Shown: positions 49,201-61,200 of the stretch, piece after piece | Position numbering within the stretch: the first letter of the stretch is position 1 | Layout of the letters: every line of letters starts with the position of its first letter | Assembly: GCA_013396655.1 (NCBI GenBank) | Contig: WBMV01008585.1 | Coordinates: forward strand, 1-64,000 | Direction: 5' to 3' | Source of the DNA: Campylorhamphus procurvoides | Taxonomy: Eukaryota > Chordata > Aves > Passeriformes > Dendrocolaptidae | DNA: 64,000 nucleotides | The notes under the pieces: generated by a model | What the model saw: only the letters and a program-made list of their open reading frames with translations | Told to the model about the DNA's origin: nothing | Databases searched by the model: none | Program-made: the position numbers and the translations under genes

Positions 49201-52200
49201 AGATTTTTGGAAAATTTACTTTGGTAAACTCATCACTACAGATGTGTACATGTTTTGGTTGACTTAAGCTAGGTTTTTTTTTTCTTTGCCTTACTCTTAA
49301 AAAGGGTAAGTTTGAGATTAACGAAGAAAAAGGTACATTTTAAAATTTATTTTCATATTAACCTTTTATAAGAATATATAGTCTTTGCTAGGACACACTT
49401 TTCCTTTAAGTTAAAACATACTTGCATATTTACGGAAATTATCACATCACTGACCTGATACCTTTAGTGGCAAATGGGCTGAGGATCTCAGCCAGCTCCT
49501 GCATACAGAAAGAGATACCATTTGTTTTTCCAAGAACAAGAAGAACAGAACGTGGAGTTACCAACCTGAAGTAAAAGCAAGGATGTCCGCAATGGCAGAA
49601 CCTACTCTATTAGAGGGTAAATGACTGAAAAGTTCTGTCATTCAGAACTAACTTCAGATAGTGGTGGTTGCACATGAGAGAAACCAAGTTATGTTTTTTT
49701 CCTTCTAAGTCACTTGTTACAACTGGAGCATTTGTAGAACTGCAGCCTGAGGTATTTTCACAAGGAAAGCCTGCTGGGGCAGTCTTGCCACTCACAGTGG
49801 CCTCTCTTTGTGCTGGTGAAACTGTTGGGGGCACAGGAGTGATCCATATTGGTAATAAATTTGTGCTTAAAATAGCTGTTTACCATTCTCTGTTAAAAAT
49901 AATCTCACAGTAGAGTTTTTTATCAACTTTGCAGTCATGCTAATTTAGCTCGGGGTAACCCTGCTATCAATATAACTATGCAGGATTTTTTTGTATTTCT
50001 GAGAGAGCACCGATTATTCATGTGATTACTGTATCACTGTTATATGGAAAATAACGTTATTTCACAAGAGGTATTTCTGTGTCTTACAGATATATTAAGC
50101 AGTCACTTGCATTTTTATTTAATATGGTTTTTAATAGAAATTCATGGCTGTTAGAGAGAGCTAAGTTTACTTCCCCCTTATGAGGAAAAAAGTGAGAGAC
50201 CTTTTAATTATTATCAATGTGTTCTGTTCTTTGCTCTTTTTGTAAAGTGGTTTATTGTTCCCTTTCTGGAAACTCGTTTGTTCAGTTTATTTCTGAAAAT
50301 ACTGGTAAGTAAATGAAACTGTCACTGGACCAAAATGGTGTAAAAAATGTCCTCTATTGTATCTGATTTTGCCATTATGAAAGATACTTTACTGCTTTGC
50401 AAGGTGCCTCTTTCATCTTTCTCAGCTCATAAGATCCCTATGAGTTAGTTTCAGATAGTATTTGCCATCTGATGTTCCTGTGACAGGCTGGAGAGCAAGA
50501 AAGTTGTGTTGAAAATTTGTTCCATTCTCTTCATGGGAACAATTTTGAAAATGTAAATATTTTTCTCCCACTGTAAGAGAGAAGAGAGGGAGTAACCCTT
50601 AACAAATGCGCATCTTGCTCAACACTACATGCCATAATGCAACAATGCTCTCCGGTTAGACAAGGCTTCCAAGTCGTAACAGCAATTTTAAAAAAAGAAA
50701 AAATACTGTGAATATCAATTCCAGACACTAACCTTCTCCCAGTCTTTATATCTTTCTAGTTTATGTGGGCAAGAAATGGTAGTAAATGCTGAATGGCCTT
50801 TTAGATTCGTTCTGGTACAAGGAGTGTCCACACTGAAATTTTTGGCACTTAAACGGGGTACACTGTATAGCAGCTATAATTTTCAGCTTTTTAGTTCTTC
50901 TAATTTTTTAAGTTCTTGACAAAATTATTTCTGTAGTGAATTATATATGGTAATTTTCTTGATTTTTAACATTATTAGCTTAATCCAGACATTCTTTTGC
51001 AACCCAAATTTTGGAAAGCTTGAAAGGGTGCTGCTGGCAAGTTGGCTTAAAATTTCTCAAGAAGTGAAGTTGCCAGCATACAAAGTAGATCATTGATTTC
51101 TGAGAACTGTAGTTGTTCTCGTGTGTCGAGGCAGTTCCCATCCGAGGGATAGACAAGCTTGCACAATCATTCTGGTTTTAAAAAAATATTCAGAAAAAAA
51201 TCTGTTTCTATTGTCATGTTGAGGGACTTCCCTCTTGAAGGGATGAGGAGGATTACTTGCAGAAAGGAGGCTGGAGAACTGGGACAGTCATTCTCCAACA
51301 GCAACAAAGTCATGGACGTGGTGCATGTTTGAAAATGAATTCCAGGACAGGGCAGTCTTTCTCATCAACTCTTTTTTCAGCTCTGATCAGTTAGACTTTT
51401 ACCTGATCTTCTGCCTACATGGCTGGTGATTCTTCCTTTTTCTAATATGAAGCTTTTTCTGTGAAGACAAGGGAGAGACTTCCTCAGAGACTGGGAAGTA
51501 CTAAGGCAGATGATGGCATACCTTAGTTTGTTAAAGACAAGGTTGATGTATTGTGATGGAAGGATCTGTGGTATAGGGTGAACTAAGTGCTTCACAGGAT
51601 TTTTAGGAAAGAAAAGTAATCGATCTGAAAGCTAGTGGCAAAGGGGTTGAGCAGAGAAGCAGATTGCAAGAGTAGCAAACCATCGTAGAGAAAAATAAAA
51701 CTGATTTGAACCCTATTATGTCTTGACAACAAGCAAAATCCAAGATTGTTGAACACTATACTGTGGAGGTTCTTTGAGAGCAAGTTAGGAAGGAAATACC
51801 CAACTCTTCCATTTTCTTCTCAGTAATATATCCCATCTTCCCTCCCCTCCTGTTGTTTGTTTCCCTCCACCATACGTATCTGACAGGTGTCTTTAGGTAA
51901 GCACTAATTGTCTTTGCACTAATTGTGGCAGTCTTTTATTAATAAAAGGCTGATTGTCTACTCATGTTCTGGGTGTACTTTGTATAAAAAAGCAACTCTG
52001 TTTTGCTATAAGGTTTCCTAATGCAGGTGCAAAATCTGTATCTTGCTGCTAGGTGAATGAAGCAAGGGCACCCAGGTGATCTCGCTCTTAGATGTGAGTC
52101 TATTGATAGCCTGGGGTAGTCAGTGTAGACTAATGTACCCTGCAGGATTCACTGCCTGTGCTGACAGTGTAATACAATAAAGCTAGTATAGTTGTATTTA

Positions 52201-55200
52201 ATTTGAAGAAGTAACAGTTCCAGTTTTCAGAAAAAATAATCTTCTCAGAAGTCTTGGTTCCTAATGTACTGCTTAGAGAATACTGAGAAAATAGGAATTT
52301 CTGAAACTTGGAGAAAGATGTGTTTATGAGATGATGGAACAGGAAAAGTTAACAATTTTTGCCAAAACAGGATTTGTATTTTAACTGCTTTGTCTTAATA
52401 GGATGATCTTATTTTCAAATTGTAAAATGCTGATTATGTGCTTAAAATAAAAATTGCCACATCAGCAACTGGCTCAAACATCACCTTTCAAGTAAGTCTG
52501 CTTTATATAATCCCTGAAAATAGCTGGGTTTTTTAGTTTTGAAATCACTTCTTCACAGCTGAACTCTGCTGATTTTAAAAAAACCTTTCAAGTGAATCTC
52601 CAGGAATTGTTTGGTCTTTCTTGGCATGTTCTGTGCATATATTACAGCTGTATGAAGTTCATTGTTTTCTCACTTTATGATGGCATTTAAGCGAGGGTGT
52701 GACACTTACAATTCCGTTCTTTCAGGTGTTTTATAACCTTGCAAGCACATAGCAAAGTTTTGCCTTCAAGATGTGTAACATTGTCAGGAATTAAAATAGG
52801 GGTTTGTTCCTTAGTGTAATTGGAGGGGTCACACAGCAGCATTTTGCCCAATCTCCAGTGCCTGCATCCAGCTGGAGAGTCTCTTCCAGCCTTTTTAGTA
52901 GATGTTTGGCTACAGGCATTCTTTCCTAGAATAAATGATATATTTAGAAGTACAGGCTGAAGCTTGGGTTCATAATCCTCTCATCAGGTCTAAAGAAAAA
53001 GCTGTATTATATTTGGTTAGCATCAGCAAAAGAAGTTCTGTCATCTTTATTTGATGTATCAGATCAGAGGCATCTCTGGAAACTTGAGCTTTCCTCTCAA
53101 CACTGCACCTCAGCTTAGTAGAAACCCATTTGTGTAATTTCAGAACTGGCTGTTACTTTAAATACACATTTCATGGTCTGATTTAAGGAGTATTTCTGCT
53201 TTGACATGCATCACTTGAGGTGAAAACCTATGTTTGTATTTATGATTCACTCACGTATGTAAGCTAGAAAAACTGAATGAGTACGTGGCTGGGGAAGGCA
53301 AAACATTAGGCTGTATGATTTATTGTTAACTTATTTTACATGTATTTGTGTTGGTACTTTCCTGGTATAAAGATATGCTGAAGGCTTTTCTGTAACAGCT
53401 GGGATTTTTTTCTGATATGAAATAATCATGCAGTGAGTAGGATTCTGGCCTTTGTAAGGTATTGTCATAAGGCTGTATTTCACTTCAAATGGGTTTACAA
53501 TATTCTTAAACCTTGTGCATGCACAGGAATCTTAGATTCAAACTGTCATTAAATCTGATGTCAATGCATCAGTGGATGTAGGATGTGAATTCCTGGCAGT
53601 ACATTTAAAATTGAAAGAAAAATATGTATACCGTGTTATTGTAATTTTAAATCCAATAGATTTAGCTTGATCGAGGAGAGCACTTGATCAGAATTTCAGG
53701 ATTTGCATTTATAAATTCATCACTGGTTGCTTTTTTAATTATGTGTGACAAGGGAGTATATCTGCTAGATACCTTATTGTATAGGGAAAGGCAAATAAAT
53801 TAGTAGCTAGAAGATATAATTGGGTTTAGGTAAAGCAATTTTTGAGCTTAAAAAACGGTGCAGAGGAACGTGTTTCTCATTGTCCACCCTCTGAGCTTCT
53901 AAGATGTCTGAATATGTGGAACTTCAAGCAGTCATACAGTTGCATGCAAAATATGTCTGGAAACATCCTCATTTTTGTGTTACATTTTAACGTTATTTAA
54001 ACATCTCATCATAACTGAGTTTACTCATAGGCCTTGTTGAAATGAGGATGCTTGTTTAGGAAATCTCTTATAGTCCACGTATATGTCACTCTTAAATGAA
54101 CAACAAATACAAAACCATTGCAAACTGTTGGACATCTTTCATTTTACTTTCAGATTAGATTTCACTTGTCATTTTATTCATCGTCATGCAACTCTGTGGA
54201 TTGCTGGTGTCTTCAGGAATCTAGTAGTACTTTTGGCAGACCTTCCTATTTTTCTATCTGTGTCTTTTTTGGATTACTTCTAAGTCCCGCTCTCTTTGAG
54301 TCTTTGGTAAATTTTGTTTTGAAAATCCCTTAAAGAATTAATTATGTTAGTTTGGTGGTGGTAGTGAGGTGTGTCGTAAGCTTTTCAGGAATCAAGGATG
54401 TACGAAAATCCATACTTGTTAACACCTTCAAAGAGCTGTGAAATACTTGTGAGGTCTAACTTACATGAATAAAAAGCCTATTCATGTTGCTGTTCTATTG
54501 TATTATGTTCAGCTGTCTGTTGCTTCTGCCTTCTATTCCTTTTGTGCACAGAAACTGTGATTTTCTGCTTTGTAATTCCTGGATTTCCTTGGGAAGCTTT
54601 CTGAAGCGTCATCAGGCCCCTGTTGATCCTAGTGCCCTTTGGATGAAAAGTTGTGCACACCACAGTTGAGCAGTTTCATACTTCCAAAGTGTTGCGTCTT
54701 TGGCATCTGATTTCAGTGTCCTCTGTGGTGTATCAGGATTGCCGCCTGGGCTGACACTTAAGTGAGACAGTTTCTCAGGCTTGCCCTTTGCTTGCAGAGG
54801 CTGTAGTGCTGAGATCTCTTAGATCTTTCTTGGACACTGACTGTTTTGTATGTTCTGTGAATAGCTGGTTATTTTAATACATATCAGTTAAATGTTCACT
54901 CTTTTATGTTAGTGAGGTCCTCTTGGCTAAGAACATAGTAACAGCATGGTGAATCAGACCAAAGGTGCATTTACTTAGTCCAGTACCCCTTTGTGACAGA
55001 GGACAGTAGTAGATATTCTTACAAAATAAGAACGGGTAAAGAAGGTGGTGATGTGGTATTTCCCAGCAATGCTTTCCCAGTGTCCTTTCTTCTTAAGTTA
55101 ATCAAAATACCTGCACATACCACCATGTAAAAAAATAGAACTTCACAGAATCCCAGAATAGTTGATATTGGAAGGGACTTGTCCAAGCCCTCAGCTCAAG

Positions 55201-58200
55201 CAGCGCATCTAAAATGAGGTGTCCAAAGTCCCGGTGGGTTTTGTGTGTATCTGCAATAGAAGAGTCCACAACCTCTCTCAAGCTACCTGAAAATTACGTT
55301 CATTTTAGAATGAGACATAAGTTAAAGGATTTGCAGATTACTTATTTTTGGGCAGAATTCCCAAGTCACCAATGTGATCAGTAAGTCTTAAAAGTCTTGC
55401 AAATAGAGGGTTTTTTCAGTGTTAAAATAATGGATTGCTTTAAATAGTTAAGTAACTATTAGTTTGAAGTTAAAATAAGGGAATTCAAATTGTAAACCAT
55501 AGAAAACATCTAAGTTTCTCACCTGGACTTTACATTTTATTCAAATCTGGTTTATAATTTTGTACTATAGATGAGTCTGTACAGTATAAATACTTTTACA
55601 TGTTCAGCGTAATAAAATTGCTTAGGCTTTGATGAGACGTAGTCTAAAGTCAAGATAAGTTGTACAGTTCATCAAAGCAGCTTCTCATGTAAAACACTGC
55701 ATCATTATTTATTTGATATGTTCTTATATGCTGCAATTAATATATTTTTTTAAATGAATAATGTTCTTTGATCTCTTCCAGGGTTCAGCTGATCCTTTAA
55801 ACAGTGCATTCCACCTGACATACAACATGGTATTGAACTTGCTTAGAGTAGAGGAAATTAACCCTGAATACATGTTAGAAAAGTCCTTTTATCAGTTCCA
55901 GCATTACAGAACTATTCCAGAAATAGTGGAAAGTAAGTATTGCTGCATCTTGTTCTCATGTGAATAGATATACAAGATGGTACACTGTGAGGTTAGGTAG
56001 TTACATTTCATTAGGGTTATGGGAGTTTATACCTGTGCAATTTTTGACCTTGCCAACGGTTGCCACTGCATCATTTGTTCCTGTGTTAACGGTTTCAGTA
56101 AGAGTAATTTCGTCTTGTTCTTATAATCTGTATTGGTATGCACTGTCAGTTTATGAAGAGAACTTTCCTCTCCGAGTCAGACAAGAAAGAGTGTCAAATT
56201 AGTAAACTATAGGGTTGGAAGAAGGAAAAACAAAAAATTTCCTGTGGCTTGTTTGAGATGCAGGGAAGAAAAATCTTCCATCTTTTAATCTCTCATTACA
56301 ATCTGTAAAAAGAGCTTAAGCACACAACATTTAGAGTAGTCTAGGAAAGAAGTGTTGGAGTATAATACAGAGCTAAACTCAGAAAGGACTGAGATGTTAT
56401 TTGCACTTCACTGAGTAACATTTTGAGTCATGATCTTTAAATAGTGGGTTTTCATGAGCCCAAGTTAGTTTCCAGAGGTCTCAGCCAGTGTTTGAGAGCA
56501 AGGCTGCTTACAAAACTTGACCCAGAGGAATCTAAGGAACATAACAGATAACTTGGGATTAATAAGCAGTCCATCTGTTCATTAGTTAATTGAGTATTAA
56601 GAGAGAAAGTGTGTATGTGCATGTAGCTTTGCTAGACATGCACAGGGAGGATTTCAATTACCTTTGCAGAGCTTCTGTTAGTTTGCAGATGCAGTAGTAG
56701 TTAAATATAGTATTTATTCTTGAGAATCTGTTCCAGTTGGCATGCATCTTTAGTCTGTCATTCCAGCACTGGTGTTTAAATAGAAAAGTAGAGCTGAAGA
56801 ACATTCTTCATAGTTCTTGGACAGTTTCAGTTTAGGCACCATACTGGGCATTAGAATTTTGTAACACCTTCAGCTGCAATTGAAAACACAATGGAGGGAA
56901 TTGGCTGTTTAGATCAAGGAGGAAATTATACCATGGATGTGGATGAATGGCTTATTTCTTTAAAAAGTTGGCAGCTAAAAATAGGGAGCAGATCCCCGAT
57001 CTCTTTAAGTCCCAGTGAAGGGGGATTGCTGGGCCACTTGGAAGCATTCAAATAGCATGCAAGAGAATGAGTTGGTATAGAGGAAAAAGAGACCTTTATA
57101 AAATCTGTCCTTAGTTTATGTTCACTAGTGGTATTACCAGTATGAGAGAATGAATGATATTGCTTAGAATAAAAACTGATTTGCCTAAATAAGGTGTAAA
57201 AATATTAAAGGAAGAAAATACTGATTTTTAGCTGATAAATCGGAGCCTAAAACAAATCAGGAAGAACATTTTCTAACAGATTCTCTTGTTGGAAGGTATC
57301 TTTTTAGAAGATATCTTTGAACAACCTTATTTTCATAGGTGGGTAGCTAATAACTTCCCACAAAGTAATTGCAAGTTCTAATGGGACTTCTGTGCAAACC
57401 TAAATCAGTTATTCTTGGACACTTGGGTGTCCAGCTTTCTCTGGTTTCACAAGCTTGTTTCTTTTTTTAAAAAAAAAGATTTCTAGCTTTTCAGAAAATG
57501 GATTATTCTAAGCAGAAAATGGGTACCAAAAATGGTCACAAAATATTAATCATATAGATGCGAAAGTGAAACTGATTTTTAAATCTGTGAAGTTACTAAT
57601 TTTCATGAGGTTTTATTTTCATTATAGGGGTCAATAATTTGGAAACACAGTACAACAAAATTGCAATTCCCAATGAAGAAAATGTGGTTATCTACTACAG
57701 AATCCGACAGCAGCTTGCAAAACTGGGTAAAGATATTGAAGAGTATATTCACAAACCAAAGTACTGCTTGCCCTTTTTACAGCCAGGAAGACTAGTAAAG
57801 GTAATTTGATTTTTCTTTTGTTTTGTTTTTAATTTCAAACTCTACCTATCTGTGAAATTTGCAGGGTTCATTTGTGTCTGCCATTTTACCATCTTTAAAA
57901 ATCACATCTACTGCACTAAGTGCCAATTTTAACTTCTTGTGTTTCTTTGGTAAATATTCAATAATGCATTAAGAGAAATACTGGTTTCGTAGTGAATAGT
58001 AGTCCATGACTGCTGTTGTAAATATCAGAAATAGAAAAGTTACACTTGCTAGGATGTGATTACAGATGATTATAATACCTTGTAATATTTCCAGGTGAAG
58101 AATGAAGGTGATGACTATGGATGGGGAGTGGTTGTCAATTTCTCTAAGAAATCAAATGTGAAGGTAAAATACACATTCTCTTCATTAGCAAATTGTATAC

Positions 58201-61200
58201 CTTACTGCTTTTTCTGAAAATAAAACACCTCCTTTGTTTATATTTAGTTTTCAAAGGCAAAAAGGTTTCCTTTCACCCCAAAATTTACAAAAAGCTCCAA
58301 CCTTTCTGAAATGAAAGTGGAAAGAAAAAAGGCTATAGAAGATAGAACAAAGCCCAAGTCCTGTGTTCACTTTTGAAGTTTTGACATATTTGTGGAGGAA
58401 ATGCTTGCTTGTGCATAGCATTACAGGCATTTCAAACCAGATTGTTTCTGAGGCATCTCCTATGCTACACTAGGCTGCTCACAAGAAAGATGCTGTGTTA
58501 TCTCCTCTCAAAAAAATATAGAGAGAGGGTTCTGAACATAGGGAGACTGACATTTGTCTCGGTGTAGAAGGTTATCTTAAACTGGGGACTTGTGTCTTGA
58601 GTCCTAAATTAGAGACATGGGATTGCTTGTCCTTTGAGACATTGCCATAGAGTTGAAAGTTGGGAAATTAAAATACAAGAAGAGCAAAACAATAAAAATG
58701 GATCTGGGGAAATTTGTAAGAAAATACAGAGGGCAGTGATGCAATAGAAGCAAGAATTGGTTTTACTTTCAAAAATGCATTTTTGTAGTTGGTCTTTGTA
58801 TAACCCCTAGATGATATTTTGCTCTCCCTTTTAGAAATGTTTTGACAGGCTACTCTGCACCCTAAATTAAAACCTAAGTTGAAAGTATATTTTTCAGTTG
58901 TAGGACTTACAATATAATTTTAGCAGGAGAGCATTGGCATTAGTTACTAGGTCTAAATGAGAAGTTGCCTTTGTAAAGTTCTGGTGACTTCTGTTCATTG
59001 TGGCACCTTTTGAAGCTTCTCTAATATATATTCATTAAAGAGGAAATGAGAAAAATGTGTGCACACAGATCTTGTTAAAAGAAATTCTGTTTTTGTTTTA
59101 CATCATCCTTTTAAAGTCACCTTTCTTTTTTCAAATTGAAAAACTGGACTCTTACTGCTGTTGATTAAACCTTTGCTTCTAGATTGCATTTTTCTAGAGC
59201 CACTTGAGTAGTAAACCAGATTTGCCCCTAACCCCAGCTTCCAATGTAAAATTGCCAACTCCTGTGCCACTGGAGGCATTTCTTCTCTCTGCGTCATATT
59301 TTATCCACATACAAATTTGCCTTCCCTCTCTGGCCTGTCTCACTGTTGTATAAACCTCTGGGTTTGAACATGAGCTTTGAAAGTATGGTCTGTTTTGCAA
59401 GAGATGGCTCTGGTTCCAGCAGCACTTTTTTCATTAAGTCATTCCAGCAGCTGGGTTGAATTTTTCCTTCTGAGTGTGTGGAAAGAGTGACAATAGGTTC
59501 TGGAAATTAAAGCTATGTAACTTTTAAAATCAGTATGAAAAGACTAGTTTCTGTGAACAGAGGCAAAATAAATTACTTGAGGAAGCTGTTATTTACCCAT
59601 TTTAATGGGTCTATTCATTTTTGTCTTGAGATATGGATGCCTTTCCCTATTACTGTTTAATGTAGAAGTACACTTATTACTGGCAAGATATCACTAATAT
59701 ACCATCTCCTTAAACCTTCATCGACTTCTAAGCTGAACAGTTCTTTGGATTTGTTTTTAGGAATTATGTTGCATTCATCCTAGATTACTAGTTTTCTTCA
59801 GTTGTAAACTTTTTTGCACTGTATCATAGTTCTGAACCTGGTCCTTTTTAAGTGAGGAATATATTTAATTAATATTGACTTTTAGGGTTACATTATGTCT
59901 GTATCACTGAGTAACGCTATTTGTTCGCTTCGCTGTGAAAGCGAAAGCATGAGTCATGTCAGTTACATGTTTAGTTACATGTAGATGCTTTTCCATCCTA
60001 ATTTCCCACTTCAGTGTTCCACAAAATTGTCAGTGCAAATAGCACTTTATCCTGAATTACAGTAGACAGAAGAATTTGTTTCAAGCAGGGTACTTGCTAT
60101 ATATTGCACATTACAGTAGGTAGCCAAGTAATGATGTACTTTGGAATTAATAAAAATCCGAGTGGTTTTGAGTGAGAAATTTTATTGCCAGTGGATTGTG
60201 CCAGTAGTGTGCTGGTGATACTGTTGTGCTGTTTTTAGTCCATATTGTCATCTCATCCCTGATTCTAGGCATCAAATTTTTGTCTGTTAACCATTACTGA
60301 TGGTAAAATTTAAGATACTGGAATTCTATCTTCCCTGTTCAGATTGTTATTAACGTTGTTTATTTATAGTCCTTACTACATAAATATCTTTTTAGTGCTG
60401 TATCATGGTCATGGATTTTCAGTGAGTTTGATGTTACTAATCTGGGACTCTGAATTTGTTACCTGTGCTGTATTTTGTTTCTTTTTTTAAAACTGAAAAG
60501 TTCAGTACAGGTTGACTTACGTTGAAAAAGCTACATGTAGAAGAAAAGGCAGAAACACTTGAAGCTGCAAGCAGACTTTAGGCTACACTGGCGGGGTAGG
60601 ATGGGGAGGGGTAATTTTTTCAAGTGTGTTTTTCTATGTGAGGGCTCTTTCAATCAATACAGATTCAGTAGTTTTTAGAATATACTGCAGCACTGAGCTG
60701 ATACTGTGCAAAGGGACGTAGCTCATTTCATACCTTTAATGTTGAATAAATTATGCATTTTTCTTCCATTCTTGCTGGTATTTAAAAACAGCTGTTTTAG
60801 ATCTTTTTTTTTTTCTCTGTCATGAACAGCCAAATTCTGGTGAATTGGACCCATTGTATGTAGTTGAAGTGCTCCTGCACTGCAGCAAAGACAGTTTGAA
60901 AAATTCTGCTACTGAGGCTGCAAAACCAGCCAGACCTGATGAGAAAGGAGAGATGCAGGTTTGTTACACGTGTTTATTCTCAGTAGTTCCTAATAAACTT
61001 TCTCAAATATTCTATTTCCAAAACATTTGCAGACTGTGGTAAAAGAGAGGTTGATGCATTGAGAAAGAGAAGAGAGCTGTACACCTGAGTTTGCCTTCTT
61101 AATAAATTAAAGTAATACATTTATAGCAGTGCTGTTTGACAGATGCTTTTTTTTTTTAGCAGTATCTTGTCCCTGGAAACAATTCCTTTTTTATTTCTTA

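Larger units (their letters stand above)
44813..55781 (+). other. MTREX intron 15, about 11 kb
   Basis: This is by far the longest intron of the window, placed between the GGT-initial exon 16 and the RecA2 exon 15. It holds a CR1 fragment near 48 kb, an old interspersed repeat and a CR1 fragment near 55 kb. Elsewhere it is A/T-rich with no recognisable gene. The open frame at 49668-49913 (plus) is Gly/Ala/Val-rich but has no family that I recognise and no start or splice support. No nested gene or snoRNA could be supported. Confidence 0.6.

Noticed and set aside
49668..49913. 81-codon open frame in MTREX intron 15 (Gly/Val-rich)
   Set aside because: No recognised domain, no splice support and no conserved start; kept only as a note under the intron.
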